Source of the DNA: Streptomyces longwoodensis
GTDB lineage: Bacteria; Actinomycetota; Actinomycetes; Streptomycetales; Streptomycetaceae
Assembly: GCF_001514125.1 (NCBI RefSeq)
Contig: NZ_KQ948561.1
Coordinates: 124,001-188,000, forward strand
Length of the DNA: 64,000 nt
Direction of reading: 5' to 3'
The first letter of the stretch is position 1. Every line of letters starts with the position of its first letter. The notes under the pieces are model-generated. The model had not been told where the DNA came from, ran no database searches, and saw only the letters and a list, made by a program, of their open reading frames with translations. This document shows positions 40,147-48,376 of this stretch, in pieces. A program made the translations under genes and the position numbers.

Positions 40147-40556
40147 GCTCTGCCTCCGCGCTCTCATGGTTACTCGCCGGTAGGGCCGACTCCTCGCCAC
40201 GGACTGTAGCGGCGGCCGTGTGCCCTATGGAGTGGCCCACGCTGGGACCTTCCTCACAACGATGCCGTGTCGTACGCGACGCGTCACCCGAGGAGCGCGT
40301 CCTAGGGGTACGGGCGACCGGAAGTGGGGTGGGGAGGGGCGGCGACGGGGGCGGGGCGGGGCGTCGCGTGAGTGGGGCGCGGGCGGGACCGGGGGAACGT
40401 GTCCCGCCCGCGCCAGGTGCACGAGCCGTGGGTACGGGGGGAACCCCGGCTCCGTGCGACGGCCGATGACCAGTCGGCTCACTAGTACCTGCGTGACGGG
40501 GCCGGAAAATGTCACACCTCGGGCGGGAAATTTTCGGGGAGGGGGAACGTCGCAGG
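40147..40556. other. Intergenic region between mutase and sigma/anti-sigma pair 1
   Basis: Contains the mutase promoter side (40147-40260), a terminator hairpin at 40376-40414, and an AT-richer patch (GGAAAATGTCACACC, GGGAAATTTTCGG near 40505-40540). An open minus-strand frame at 40225-40515 (96 codons from GTG) is Pro/Arg-rich and is not accepted as a gene. Confidence 0.6.
40376..40414 (-). terminator. Terminator after anti-sigma-like gene 1
   Basis: A perfect 14-bp stem (40376-40389 with 40401-40414) with an 11-nt loop, downstream of the minus-strand gene ending at 40557. Confidence 0.75.
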
Positions 40557-41591
40557 TCAGAGGGGGTTGTGGGACTGCGGGTCCGGCCGCCGGCTGTGAC
40601 CGTGGCCTTCGCCCTGGTCCGAGCCTCGATGGGTGCCGGTGGTGCCGGTGGTACCGGTGGTGCCCGCGGTCGAGGCCTTCTTCTCCTGGCCTTGGCCGTG
40701 CCCCTTGCCGTTGCCGTTGCCGTTGTCGCCCTGGCCCGTGCCGCCGCTGTTGGCCTTGTTCCCGTCGGCGTTGCCGTTGCCGTCGGTGCCGCTTCCGTTG
40801 CCCTTGCCCTTGCCCGTGTCCTTGCCCGTGCCGGAGCCGCCCTTCTCCTCCTCGAGGAGGTCGGTGCAGTAGGCGGTGATGCGGGACGGGCCGCCGGCGC
40901 GGTTCTCCAGGGTGTGGCGCAGGACGGGGTTCACGGTCCTGCCCTGCCGGACCGCGCGGCAGGCGGCGGCGACCTCGGGCGGGGTGCCGTGCACGGAGCC
41001 GGGCTCCGCGGGGCCGGTCGCGGTGCCGCCGTCCGAGCCGTCGGCGGTGGCCGAGTCGCCCGCCCGGGGTGAGGGAGTGGGGTCCGGGTGGCCGCCGGGC
41101 CCGGGGGTGGCGGCGGAGACCGAGGTGGCGGGCTCCGGGCCTGCCCCGCCGAAGGGCTCGGGGAGCACACCGGTGCCGGCCGCGACGGCGACCCCGCCGA
41201 CCGTGCCGACGATCAGCGCGGCGGCCAGTCCGAGACGGACGGTGTGGCGGCGGCGCGAGGAACGGGCGGTGCCCCGCTGCCCGGGACGGCCGATGCGGAC
41301 CAGGCCGCTCCCGGTAGCGGCGGGCTCCGCACGGGCGGCGCGGAAGGCGGCGAGGGCGGCGGCCTCACCGGGGAGTTCACCGGAGGGGTCGCCCAGGGCG
41401 GGGGCGGGGGCTGGGGCGGAGGGGGGCTCCGCCGCGCCGGACCCGGTGAGGGAGGCGGACAGGGCGTCGAGGGTGCGGGAGAGCCGTTCGGCCTGCTCAC
41501 GGGCGGCCGGGGGGACGGCGTCGTCCGGTGACTCGCGGCGCAGCAAGCGTTCGGCCGCCTCGCTGTCCAGCCACCTGTACTCGTCGGCCAT
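40557..41591 (-). CDS. Membrane-anchored putative anti-sigma factor 1
   Basis: A 344-residue protein with a cytoplasmic N-terminal part (1-115), one transmembrane helix (about 119-140) and a long external part. The N-terminal A-A-F-R-A-A-R segment and the outer I-T-A-Y-C-T-D motif recur in the protein at 42570-43478. The C-terminus (about 255-344) is low complexity: Gly/Asn/Lys/Thr repeats of G-K, G-N-G and T-G-T types. No zinc anti-sigma H-x3-C-x2-C motif is present. It starts one base inside the stop of the sigma gene (TGATG), the classic arrangement for a cognate membrane regulator, but family assignment is inferred. Confidence 0.75.
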   Translation of the reverse strand: MADEYRWLDSEAAERLLRRESPDDAVPPAAREQAERLSRTLDALSASLTGSGAAEPPSAPAPAPALGDPSGELPGEAAALAAFRAARAEPAATGSGLVRIGRPGQRGTARSSRRRHTVRLGLAAALIVGTVGGVAVAAGTGVLPEPFGGAGPEPATSVSAATPGPGGHPDPTPSPRAGDSATADGSDGGTATGPAEPGSVHGTPPEVAAACRAVRQGRTVNPVLRHTLENRAGGPSRITAYCTDLLEEEKGGSGTGKDTGKGKGNGSGTDGNGNADGNKANSGGTGQGDNGNGNGKGHGQGQEKKASTAGTTGTTGTTGTHRGSDQGEGHGHSRRPDPQSHNPL

Positions 41592-42253
41592 CACACGTCC
41601 TTCTGCGTCCGCGGGCACGCGTGCGTCACACCGGCGGAGGTCACCGCGCCCGAGGGCGGTCGTCGCTGGAGTGGGAGGGCGTCGAGCACCCCGGCCGTCT
41701 CCGGGTCGTCACCGATCAGCTCGGCGAGCTTCTTCAGCCCGCGGTGGGCGGCGGTGCGGACGGCGCCGGGCCGCTTGCCGAGGGTCTCCGCGGCGGTCTT
41801 GGCGTCGAGGCCGACGACGACGCGCAGCACGACGGCCTCGGCCTGGTCCTGGGGCAGCTTGGCTATGAGGGAGAGCGTACGGCCGGTGGCGAGCGCCTCG
41901 ATGGCCTCGCCCGCGGTGTCGGACGCGGCCGCCCGGCCGGTCAGTTCGCTCTCGTCACCGCCGACGGCGGGGCGCCGGCCCCGCATGCGGATGTGGTCGA
42001 GGGCGCGGTTGCGGGCGATGCGGGCGGCCCAGCCGCGGAAGCGGTCGGCGTCACCGCTGAAGCGCTGGAGGTCCCGGGCGATCTGGAGCCAGGCCTCGGA
42101 AGCCACGTCCTCGGCGTCGAGTTCACCGACGAGGGTACGGACGTAACCGAGGAGCCGAGGGTGCACAGCGCGGTACACGGCACGGAACGCGGTCTCGTCC
42201 CCGCCCTGCGCCGCAAGCACCGCGGCGGTCAGCTCCGCGTCGTCCCCCAGCAC
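41591..42253 (-). CDS. ECF RNA polymerase sigma factor (pair 1)
   Basis: About 220 residues. Region 2 has L-L-G-Y-V-R-T-L-V-G-E-L-D-A-E-D-V-A-S-E-A-W and R-F-R-G-W-A-A-R-I-A-R-N-R-A-L-D-H. Region 4 has L-P-Q-D-Q-A-E-A-V-V-L-R-V-V-V-G-L-D and G-K-R-P-G-A-V-R-T-A-A-H-R-G-L-K. GTG 42253 was chosen because GAGGGA precedes it and the protein then aligns with its paralogue at 43572-44189; an open frame extends back to 42373. Target genes are unknown; control by the coupled membrane protein is likely. Confidence 0.88.
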   Translation of the reverse strand: MLGDDAELTAAVLAAQGGDETAFRAVYRAVHPRLLGYVRTLVGELDAEDVASEAWLQIARDLQRFSGDADRFRGWAARIARNRALDHIRMRGRRPAVGGDESELTGRAAASDTAGEAIEALATGRTLSLIAKLPQDQAEAVVLRVVVGLDAKTAAETLGKRPGAVRTAAHRGLKKLAELIGDDPETAGVLDALPLQRRPPSGAVTSAGVTHACPRTQKDV

Positions 42254-42452
42254 CCTGTCCCTCGGTCGATGGTCGCGGTGGTCCGGCCGCCCCGCACTCG
42301 GCGCGAAAGGCACGTTACGGCGTGAAACCGCGGCGCGTCCATGTACGTCCAACATGCAACTATCTCGTGACACGGACGATGCGGACCGGGGTGTGACACG
42401 AAGCGCCCGCCCGGCGCTGTAGGGAGTACGGACCGCGGCGCGGTCCGTGCCG

Positions 42453-42498
42453 CGACGGCCGGGGCCTCTCCTGTGGGGGGTGGCGGCCCCGGCCGTCG
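42453..42498 (-). terminator. Terminator after anti-sigma-like gene 2
   Basis: A perfect 14-bp stem (42453-42466 with 42485-42498) with an 18-nt loop, between sigma/anti-sigma pairs 2 and 1, so the pairs are separate transcription units. Confidence 0.7.
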
Positions 42499-42569
42499 CC
42501 TCGGTACGGCCCCTTCGCCGCCACCGGACACGACACTGCGGCGCCCTGGGCGCGGTGTGCCGGGCCGGG

Positions 42570-43478
42570 TCACGAACCCTTGCCGCCGCCGGTCTTCGCC
42601 CCGTTGGACTGTCCGTCCGTCTGTCCTTCCGTCTGTCCTTCCGTCCGTCCGTTGCCCTGTCCGCCGTCCTGGCCCTGGCCCTGGGTGCCGTTGGAGGCGG
42701 CGGCCCCCGGGGATCCGCCGGCGCCGTCGGGCCGGGCCGTCGCGCGGGCCGTGCCCGGGGTGGTGTTCCCCCGGGTCGTCCCGTCCGGCGGGGAGGCGGT
42801 CGCGGTGACGTGGGCGCAGTACGCGGTGACCTGGTCCTCGCCGCCCGCCGCGGCGACCAGCCGCTGCCAGGCGGTGGTCGCCATGGCCTCGCCGCTCCTG
42901 CCGCCGGCCTTCTCGTACGCCAGGCACCGGGCCGCGGTCTCCTCCGCGGTGGCCGCCGGACCGGCCGGGAGCGCCCGGGTCGAGGCCGGGGCTGCGGGGT
43001 CCGCGGTGGAGTGCCCGCCGGACGCGGCGGGCGGTGCGGACGGCCGGGTCGTGGGGTGGGCGCCGGAGCCGTCGTCGGTGGAGGAGCCGACCGTGCCGAT
43101 GGCCGCGACGGCGACCCCGCCCAGGGCGAGGCTCGCGACGGCCACGGTCAGCGTGGCCCTGAGCGAACGTCTGGCGCGTCGCTGCCCCTGCTGCCGCCAG
43201 TCGTCGCGGCGGCGGGTGCGGGCGCTGTGGGCGCCGGCGTCCCGGGCGGCGCGGAAGGCGGCCACGGCCCGCTGCTCGCCCTCGCTGCCGCCTGCCGGCC
43301 CGGTCCCGGGGGCGCGCAGGACGACGGCCAGCAGTTCCTCCAGCCCGGTCCGGTCACCCCGGGCGGGCGCGCCGGACGCGGTGGCGCCAGGCTGCACGCA
43401 CCGTCGGCGGCCGTCCGCGGCCCCGCGGTCGTCCTGCCGTTCACCCATGTCCGTTTCCGCCTCTGTCCGGTTGGTCAC
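42570..43478 (-). CDS. Membrane-anchored putative anti-sigma factor 2
   Basis: A 302-residue protein with a highly charged N-terminus containing A-V-A-A-F-R-A-A-R, an Arg-rich stretch, one transmembrane helix (about 108-130) and an external part with E-T-A-A-R-C-L-A-Y and V-T-A-Y-C-A-H. These features match the protein of pair 1. The tail (about 255-302) is built of Gln/Gly/Asn/Thr repeats of E-G-Q-T type. It lies 94 bp downstream of its sigma gene. The start is GTG 43478; ATG 43448 is an alternative. Confidence 0.7.
   Translation of the reverse strand: MTNRTEAETDMGERQDDRGAADGRRRCVQPGATASGAPARGDRTGLEELLAVVLRAPGTGPAGGSEGEQRAVAAFRAARDAGAHSARTRRRDDWRQQGQRRARRSLRATLTVAVASLALGGVAVAAIGTVGSSTDDGSGAHPTTRPSAPPAASGGHSTADPAAPASTRALPAGPAATAEETAARCLAYEKAGGRSGEAMATTAWQRLVAAAGGEDQVTAYCAHVTATASPPDGTTRGNTTPGTARATARPDGAGGSPGAAASNGTQGQGQDGGQGNGRTEGQTEGQTDGQSNGAKTGGGKGS
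42608..42660. repeat. Short-period repeat encoding the Gln/Gly/Thr-rich tail
   Basis: Tandem CCGT, CTGT and CCTT units (GTCCGTCCGTCTGTCCTTCC style) inside the 3' end of the anti-sigma-like gene encode repeated E-G-Q-T/D-G-Q units. Such simple repeats can vary in length between strains. Confidence 0.75.
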
Positions 43479-43571
43479 TGCTCACGGGACCCGGGGCCCC
43501 GTCGGCGCGGGAGGCCGCCGCCCCGAGAGCGCACGGGTCCCCCACTTCATACGGTCCGGCGCCGTCGCCGT

Positions 43572-44189
43572 TCATGTCGACTCACCCAGCGTCCGGGGGC
43601 CGTCATCCGTCACACCCTCCACGTCGAGCTGGCGTGCGAGCCGTTTCAGGCCCCGGTGGGCTGCCGTGCGGACGGCACCCGGCCGCTTGCCGAGCACCCG
43701 CGCCGCCGAGAGCCCGTCGAGCCCGACCACCACCCGCAGCAGCACGGCCTCGGCCTGGTCCCGAGGCAGCCCCCTGACCAGGGCCAGGGCCCGCTCGGTC
43801 GACAGGCTCTCCAGCACCTCGTCGTGCGTGCTGCGCGGCCCGGGCAGGTCGAGCACGTCCTGCTCCAGCGCGGCCGACCGGGGCCGGACCCGCATCCGGC
43901 GCAGGTGGTCGAGCGCGCGGTGCCGGGCGATCGTGGCGGTCCACCCCCGGAACCCGGCCCCGTCGCCCTGGAACCGCCCGAGGTCGCGGGCGATCTCCAG
44001 CCAGGCGTCGGAGGCGACGTCCTCGGCGTCGTCCCCCACGATCCCGCGCAGGTAGCCGAGCAGCCCCGGCTGCACCATCCGGTACGCCGCCGCGAACGCG
44101 GCCTCGTCGCCGCCCTGGGCCCGTGCGACCGCCGCGCCCAGCTCCCCGTCGTACGCCTGCGCGCGCCGGGGTTCCCCTCCCTGGCCCAA
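43572..44189 (-). CDS. ECF RNA polymerase sigma factor (pair 2)
   Basis: A 205-residue paralogue of the sigma factor at 41591-42253. It shares L-L-G-Y-L-R, D-A-E-D-V-A-S-D-A-W-L-E-I-A-R-D-L, F-R-G-W-T-A-T-I-A-R-H-R-A-L-D-H and L-G-K-R-P-G-A-V-R-T-A-A-H-R-G-L-K-R-L. The start is TTG at 44189 with AGGA 6 bp upstream; no nearby ATG or GTG gives a complete region 2. With the membrane protein downstream it forms the second of two tandem sigma/anti-sigma-like modules. Confidence 0.85.
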   Translation of the reverse strand: MGQGGEPRRAQAYDGELGAAVARAQGGDEAAFAAAYRMVQPGLLGYLRGIVGDDAEDVASDAWLEIARDLGRFQGDGAGFRGWTATIARHRALDHLRRMRVRPRSAALEQDVLDLPGPRSTHDEVLESLSTERALALVRGLPRDQAEAVLLRVVVGLDGLSAARVLGKRPGAVRTAAHRGLKRLARQLDVEGVTDDGPRTLGEST

Positions 44190-44513
44190 GACTGTCCTCG
44201 TTCGTGCGGAGTTCGTGGCGGGCGCGCGGCCCCCGTGCCGCGTCGACGGTCGGTCGCGGCCACGCCCCCACGGTGATCAGCGCCCGTGTGCATGGAAGTG
44301 TCACAGTGCGATCAGGCGGCCACCCGCCGGGCCGCCCGTGCGGGACCACGGAACGGGGGTGCGGAAAGCCCCCCGGGCGCCCACGCCGGGAGGCGGCTGA
44401 CGCTGCTCCCCGAGTGGTTGCGGATCCACCCGGCCGCCGTCCGCGCCGCGGCCAGCCGGCCCGTCCGGGATGCGGGCCGCTGCGGACGTACTGTTCGCCG
44501 GAACGCCGGTCCG
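44190..44513. other. Intergenic region upstream of sigma pair 2
   Basis: These 324 bp carry no supported gene. The part next to 44189 must hold the sigma gene promoter (minus strand); the rest follows the STAS gene stop. No strong terminator or operator was recognised. Confidence 0.5.
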
Positions 44514-44867
44514 TCATCCCTGGCTGTGGGGCGTTCCCGCTCCGGTGGTGCGCACCGGGCCGAGGAGGAACCCGGAGCCGGTGATGTCGAGGACGCGGGT
44601 CATCGCCCGTGATGGGTGGTGCAGTCGCAGGGTTCCTCCGGCGTCCGTGGCGAGGAGGGATGCCAGGAGGAAGGCGTTGAGGCCGCTCGCATCGCAGAAG
44701 GTGACCGCCGTGAGGTCGACGTCGATCCTGTGGATGCCGTCGTGCAGGCACCGGCCCAGCACCTCACGCACCAGTGGCGCCGTGACCAGGTCGATCTCGC
44801 CGGCGAGGGTGATCAGGGTGTCGGTGTCGCGGTCGTGGCGGGCGACGTTGAGCTGGGGAAGGGTCAT
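44514..44867 (-). CDS. STAS-domain anti-sigma factor antagonist
   Basis: A 117-residue protein, nearly all STAS domain. L-A-G-E-I-D-L-V-T-A-P and the phosphoacceptor loop F-C-D-A-S-G-L (57-63, Ser61) are intact, so partner switching with an RsbW-type kinase is expected, as in SpoIIAA/RsbV/BldG-like proteins. No kinase gene is adjacent. It lies beside ECF and stress-type genes, which fits a role in a general stress or osmotic response. The ATG at 44867 follows GAGGAA. Confidence 0.88.
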   Translation of the reverse strand: MTLPQLNVARHDRDTDTLITLAGEIDLVTAPLVREVLGRCLHDGIHRIDVDLTAVTFCDASGLNAFLLASLLATDAGGTLRLHHPSRAMTRVLDITGSGFLLGPVRTTGAGTPHSQG

Positions 44868-45184
44868 GATTCCTCTTGTTTCGGGCGGGCGCGTCGGGGC
44901 GGGAGGCGAGAGGAGCGGGCGCGGGGCCGGGAGCCGCGAGGCAAGGGCGGAGCCGCGGCGCCGGGCGGGGGCCTTCGGCCGGGCGGCGTCGCCGTCCCGG
45001 CCGACGACGGAGGTGCACCTTCCCGCGGTCGACCGGTGACCGGGGCCAGCGGAGTGTCAGGTCGCCGTGGGCCGAGCACGGCCGTCCCCGGCAGCCCGGC
45101 ACGGGGTCACCGCGGACGCGGCGGCCGGATCCGCGTCGTCGGGGTGTTCGGGTGCGGGAGCAGGGTCCCGCCTCATGCGACGGG
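44868..45184. other. Intergenic region between STAS gene and truncated DUF5994 gene
   Basis: 317 bp, very GC-rich, with no supported gene. It may include sequence once belonging to the longer DUF5994 gene, but no DUF5994-like reading frame was recognised here. Confidence 0.45.
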
Positions 45185-45553
45185 TCAGTGGGCCCCGTGT
45201 CCGCCTTCGGGGTCCCGGACCGCCGTACGGGCCCGGTCGGCCCCGGACGCCGCACGGGTGCGCGCCGCCCCCTCTTCCTCCATCAGCCGGCCGGCGGCCG
45301 GCGTGCCGAGGGGATCACTCGCGCCGGTCGTCCGTCGGCCGGCCAGCGCGTCCAGCACCGCGGTCGGAGCGCGGAGTTGGACCGCGAGGTCCCGGGAGCG
45401 GGGCCACCACGCGCCGTCCAGGAGGGTGGTCGGGGCGCCGGAGGCAGCCAGGGACGGACGAGGAGCGGAGAAAGCAGAAAAAGCAGAGAAACGGGGGGAA
45501 CTCGGCAACCGGTGTTCTTCGAGCGTCGGCGAGCCGTAACTGGTCGCAACCAT
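45185..45553 (-). pseudogene. Truncated DUF5994-family gene
   Basis: 122 codons. The segment L-D-G-A-W-W-P-R-S-R-D-L followed by P-T-A-V-L-D matches L-D-G-V-W-W-P-R-S-R-A-L and L-T-A-A-L-D of the intact DUF5994 protein at 49770-50300. The central region (V-I-S-P-A-C-W-P, W-V-S-V-R-G and beyond) is missing and replaced by Ala/Arg/Gly-rich sequence. About 50-100 bp upstream of the start is also similar to the same position before the intact gene. A decayed duplicate is the best explanation; a short functional variant is possible. Confidence 0.55.
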
Positions 45554-45922
45554 GACGCGAACCCTGCCCCGGACCGACCGTGACCGGCCCGGCCTATTCG
45601 ATCACCGGGAACGACACGGGCGTGGAAACCGGTGTGCGGAACATCCTCGGTGCCCCGAGCCTACTCCCCACGGGAGAGCAATGGAGCGGGATGCCGCCTC
45701 GGCCGTCCTTGCGGCTCGGTGTGGGACGCGGCCGCCGGGGAACCCGGCGCGTACGAAGGGCCTGCGCTGCTCCCGACAGACGAAGCAGACGTCGTCCTTG
45801 CTCCGCGATCGCGTGACGCGCGTTCTCCCGGAGCGGAAGCGCACCCCACCCACGGCCCGGCCCCTGTGACTCCCGAGGCGGCACCGAGCCGGTCTGCCTC
45901 CTCAGGAGAGAGTTGCACCCCC
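45554..45922. other. Divergent upstream region of DUF5994-like gene and desaturase
   Basis: 369 bp with no supported gene. The CGATCACCGGGAACG block at about 45599-45613 recurs upstream of the second DUF5994 gene (about 50343-50357). The remainder includes the desaturase leader with AGGAG at about 45904, 14 bp from its ATG. Confidence 0.5.
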
Positions 45923-46969
45923 ATGACCAGTGACACGGTCCGGCCTCCGCGCTCGGAGACGTCCGGCAGTGATTTCGCGCGGCTGTCGAGGAAGATCGCC
46001 GATGCCGGCCTGATGGGACGTCGCCCCGGCTACTACGCCCTGCGGAGCGCGGTGGTGGCCGGACTCTACGTCGGCAGCTGGGTCACCGTCGCGCTGCTCG
46101 GCGACAGTTGGTGGACCCTGGCGGTCGCCGCCTTCCTCGCCGTCGTCTTCGGACAGGTCGCCCTGCTCGCCCATGATGCGGCGCACCGGCAGGTGTTCCG
46201 CAGGCGCCGGGCCAGCGAGGTGTCCGGACGGATCGCCGGTGCCGGTGTCGGGATGAGCTACGGGTGGTGGCAGGACAAGCACACCCGCCACCACGCCAAC
46301 CCCAACCACGAGGACCTCGATCCCGACCTCGACCCCAACCTGTTGGTCTGGTCCCCGGACCAGGCCCGGGCCGCCCAGGGTCTGCCCCGCCTGATCGGAC
46401 GTCACCAGGCGTTCCTGTTCTTCCCGTTGCTCACACTGGAGGGGTTCAACCTGCACGTGTCGAGCGCGAGGGCCCTGGCCGATCGCTCGCTCAAGCACCG
46501 CGCCCTCGACGGCACGCTGCTCTACGGTCACTTCGCCGTCTACCTGGCCCTGCTGTTCTGGCTGCTGCCGCCCGGCATGGCGATCGCCTTCCTCGCCGTC
46601 CACCAGTGCCTGTTCGGGGTCTACCTCGGCTCCCTCTTCGCGCCCAACCACAAGGGGATGCCGATCCTGACGGGGGAGGACCGCCCGGACTTCCTCCGTC
46701 GTCAGGTGCTCACCTCGCGCAACGTGCGCGGCGGCAGGCTCACCGACATCGCCCTGGGCGGACTGAACCACCAGATCGAGCACCACCTGTTCCCCAGCAT
46801 GCCCAGCCCCAACCTGCGCAGGGCCCGGACCGTCGTGCGGCGCCACTGCGAGGAACTCGGCCTGGACTACGTCGAGACCGGGCTGATCGCCTCCTACCGT
46901 CAGGCCCTCGCCAGTCTCCACCGGGCCGGAGCGCCCCTGCGGCAGCCCCGGCTCTCCGTCGCACGCTGA
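45923..46969 (+). CDS. Membrane fatty acid desaturase
   Basis: A 348-residue membrane-bound di-iron desaturase. The three histidine boxes are visible: H-D-A-A-H, H-T-R-H-H-A-N-P-N-H and H-Q-I-E-H-H-L-F-P. The last is typical of acyl-lipid desaturases with a Gln instead of the first His. Two pairs of hydrophobic helices flank the boxes. It introduces a double bond into membrane acyl chains, adjusting fluidity under cold or osmotic stress, which suits the neighbouring stress genes. The ATG at 45923 has a rather distant AGGAG. Confidence 0.92.
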   Translation: MTSDTVRPPRSETSGSDFARLSRKIADAGLMGRRPGYYALRSAVVAGLYVGSWVTVALLGDSWWTLAVAAFLAVVFGQVALLAHDAAHRQVFRRRRASEVSGRIAGAGVGMSYGWWQDKHTRHHANPNHEDLDPDLDPNLLVWSPDQARAAQGLPRLIGRHQAFLFFPLLTLEGFNLHVSSARALADRSLKHRALDGTLLYGHFAVYLALLFWLLPPGMAIAFLAVHQCLFGVYLGSLFAPNHKGMPILTGEDRPDFLRRQVLTSRNVRGGRLTDIALGGLNHQIEHHLFPSMPSPNLRRARTVVRRHCEELGLDYVETGLIASYRQALASLHRAGAPLRQPRLSVAR

Positions 46970-47046
46970 CGGGTCCGGCTTCCGTGGCGGCAGTGCAGCG
47001 CACAGGTGCCCCGCGTCGGCCACGGGGTGTCCCGCGGAGACATCCC

Positions 47047-47667
47047 CTAACGCCATGGCCCCATCGTGTCCTGCAGGGACCGGCGTGCCCTGGACAGCCT
47101 TCCCCGCACGGTCGGTTCACTGGTCCGCGTCACGCAGGCGATCTCCCGGTAGGACAGGCCCTGCATCTCCCGCAGGACCCAGCAGACCCGCTGCCCGGCG
47201 TCCAGGTCCGCCAGGGCGTGGGAGAGGGCGACGGTGGCCGCCTGCTGTTCCGCGGAGCGCGAGGGCTGGCTCCCGGGGTCGCCCGCCGCGGGCTCGACCA
47301 CGATGTCCAGCGAGAGGGTGGACGGCCGGCGGCGGCGCATGGTCAGGCAGCGGTTGACGGTGATCCGATGCATCCAGGTGTGGAACTCCGCGCCGTGGCG
47401 GTACTCCGGAAGTCGCCGCCAGGCACTCACGAAGGCGTCCTGCACGGCCTCCTCGGCGTCCTCGGCGTTGCCGAGCAGGCTGCGGGCCAGGGCGAGCAGG
47501 GAGAGACGGTGCCGCAGGACGAGGACGGAGAAGGCTTCCTCGTCCCCCTCGGCCGCCCGTGCGGCCAGGAGCCCGTCCGGCAGGCCGCGGCCCGCCGGAC
47601 CGCCGTCCAGGACCGCACGTACCCGCGGGTCGCGTGCCGCCGGAGGGGAAGCAGTGCGTTCGCTCAT
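47047..47667 (-). CDS. ECF-type sigma factor (convergent with desaturase)
   Basis: A 206-residue sigma-70 family protein. Region 2 includes S-L-L-G-N-A-E-D-A-E-E-A-V-Q-D-A-F-V-S-A-W-R and F-H-T-W-M-H-R-I-T-V-N-R-C-L. Region 4 includes R-V-C-W-V-L-R-E-M-Q-G-L-S-Y-R-E-I and T-S-E-P-T-V-R-G-R-L-S-R-A-R. It starts at ATG 47667 with GGGAG upstream. It is divergent from the Asp23 gene; the gap contains a palindromic GGGTACCC that fits SigB-type -10 elements in both directions. The cognate regulator is not adjacent. Confidence 0.88.
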   Translation of the reverse strand: MSERTASPPAARDPRVRAVLDGGPAGRGLPDGLLAARAAEGDEEAFSVLVLRHRLSLLALARSLLGNAEDAEEAVQDAFVSAWRRLPEYRHGAEFHTWMHRITVNRCLTMRRRRPSTLSLDIVVEPAAGDPGSQPSRSAEQQAATVALSHALADLDAGQRVCWVLREMQGLSYREIACVTRTSEPTVRGRLSRARRSLQDTMGPWR

Positions 47668-47676
47668 GACGCTCCC

Positions 47677-47704
47677 GCCTGAGGCTCGGACCCCCCGGGT
47701 ACCC
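47677..47704. promoter_or_regulatory. Possible bidirectional SigB-type promoter at GGGTACCC
   Basis: On the plus strand GCCT (47677-47680), 16 bp, GGGTAC (47697-47702) matches the Streptomyces SigB-type consensus GNNT-N14-16-GGGTAC. On the minus strand GTACCC (47699-47704 read in reverse) is preceded after 15 bp by GCAT. The plus promoter would serve the Asp23 gene, the minus one the sigma gene. Confidence 0.5.
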
Positions 47705-47821
47705 GGCAGGCGAAATGTGATGCACATCACTTCACTTGGCCGTGAGGAACGAGCCGCACCGGGTGTCCAACGTGTGACGGGCGCCGCACCGGTGTCCGGA
47801 CGACTGATCGGGGCGACCGCC

Positions 47822-48304
47822 ATGACGGACAACATCACAAGCGTCGGGGCAGGCAGCCGGCCCGATGCGGGCGTCAGCGCGCTCAGGGGCCGTGCCGGGA
47901 CGGGGGCTCCGGCCGAGACCCGGGGCAGGACGACCATCGCGGACGGCGTGGTAACCAAGATCGCGGGAATGGCCGCCCGTGAGGTACCGGGCATCCACAC
48001 CCTGGGAGCCGGCATGGCCCGTGCTTTCGGCGCCGTGCGGGAACGCGTGCCCGGCTCGGGCGGAGGCGTCACGCGGGGTGTGAAGGTCGAGGTCGGTGAG
48101 CGGCAGGCCGCAGTGGACCTGGACGTCGTCGTCGAGTACGGCGTCTCCATCGTCGACATCGCGGGTGACGTGCGCACCAACGTGATCAACGCCGTGGAAC
48201 GCATGACGGGCCTGGAGGTCGTCGAGGTGAACATCGCCGTCGCCGACGTCCACCTGCCCGACGAGGAAGAGGAAACCGCACCGGACGAGGGCCGCGTGCG
48301 GTGA
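47822..48304 (+). CDS. Asp23/Gls24-family envelope stress protein
   Basis: A 160-residue protein with the Asp23 fold: I-A-D-G-V-V-T-K-I-A-G-M-A-A-R-E-V-P-G-I near residue 40, V-K-V-E-V-G-E-R-Q-A-A-V-D-L-D-V-V-V-E-Y-G-V, and V-V-E-V-N-I-A-V-A-D-V-H at the end. Asp23 proteins are abundant, membrane-associated and stress-induced. It is followed by a DUF2273 membrane protein, a standard partner that may anchor it. A SigB-type promoter candidate lies 120 bp upstream. Confidence 0.92.
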   Translation: MTDNITSVGAGSRPDAGVSALRGRAGTGAPAETRGRTTIADGVVTKIAGMAAREVPGIHTLGAGMARAFGAVRERVPGSGGGVTRGVKVEVGERQAAVDLDVVVEYGVSIVDIAGDVRTNVINAVERMTGLEVVEVNIAVADVHLPDEEEETAPDEGRVR

Positions 48305-48376
48305 TGCACCGCCGCCCCTGAGGGCCGACGGCGAGTGCCCGGACGGAAGACGGCGCGCGGGACGGACGTGGGTGAG

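Noticed and set aside
40225..40515. Minus-strand 96-codon frame from GTG upstream of the mutase
   Set aside because: The first 30 residues look protein-like but the rest is Pro/Arg-rich, the frame crosses a terminator hairpin, and there is no clear ribosome-binding site.
40620..40860. Possible repeat array or CRISPR-like structure in the anti-sigma-like gene
   Set aside because: The repeats are irregular Gly/Asn/Lys codon runs within one reading frame, without uniform repeats or unique spacers.
44301..44320. TGTGACAC-like motifs upstream of both sigma genes as an autoregulatory ECF promoter
   Set aside because: Short, GC-typical and not in a consistent position or orientation relative to the two starts; insufficient evidence.
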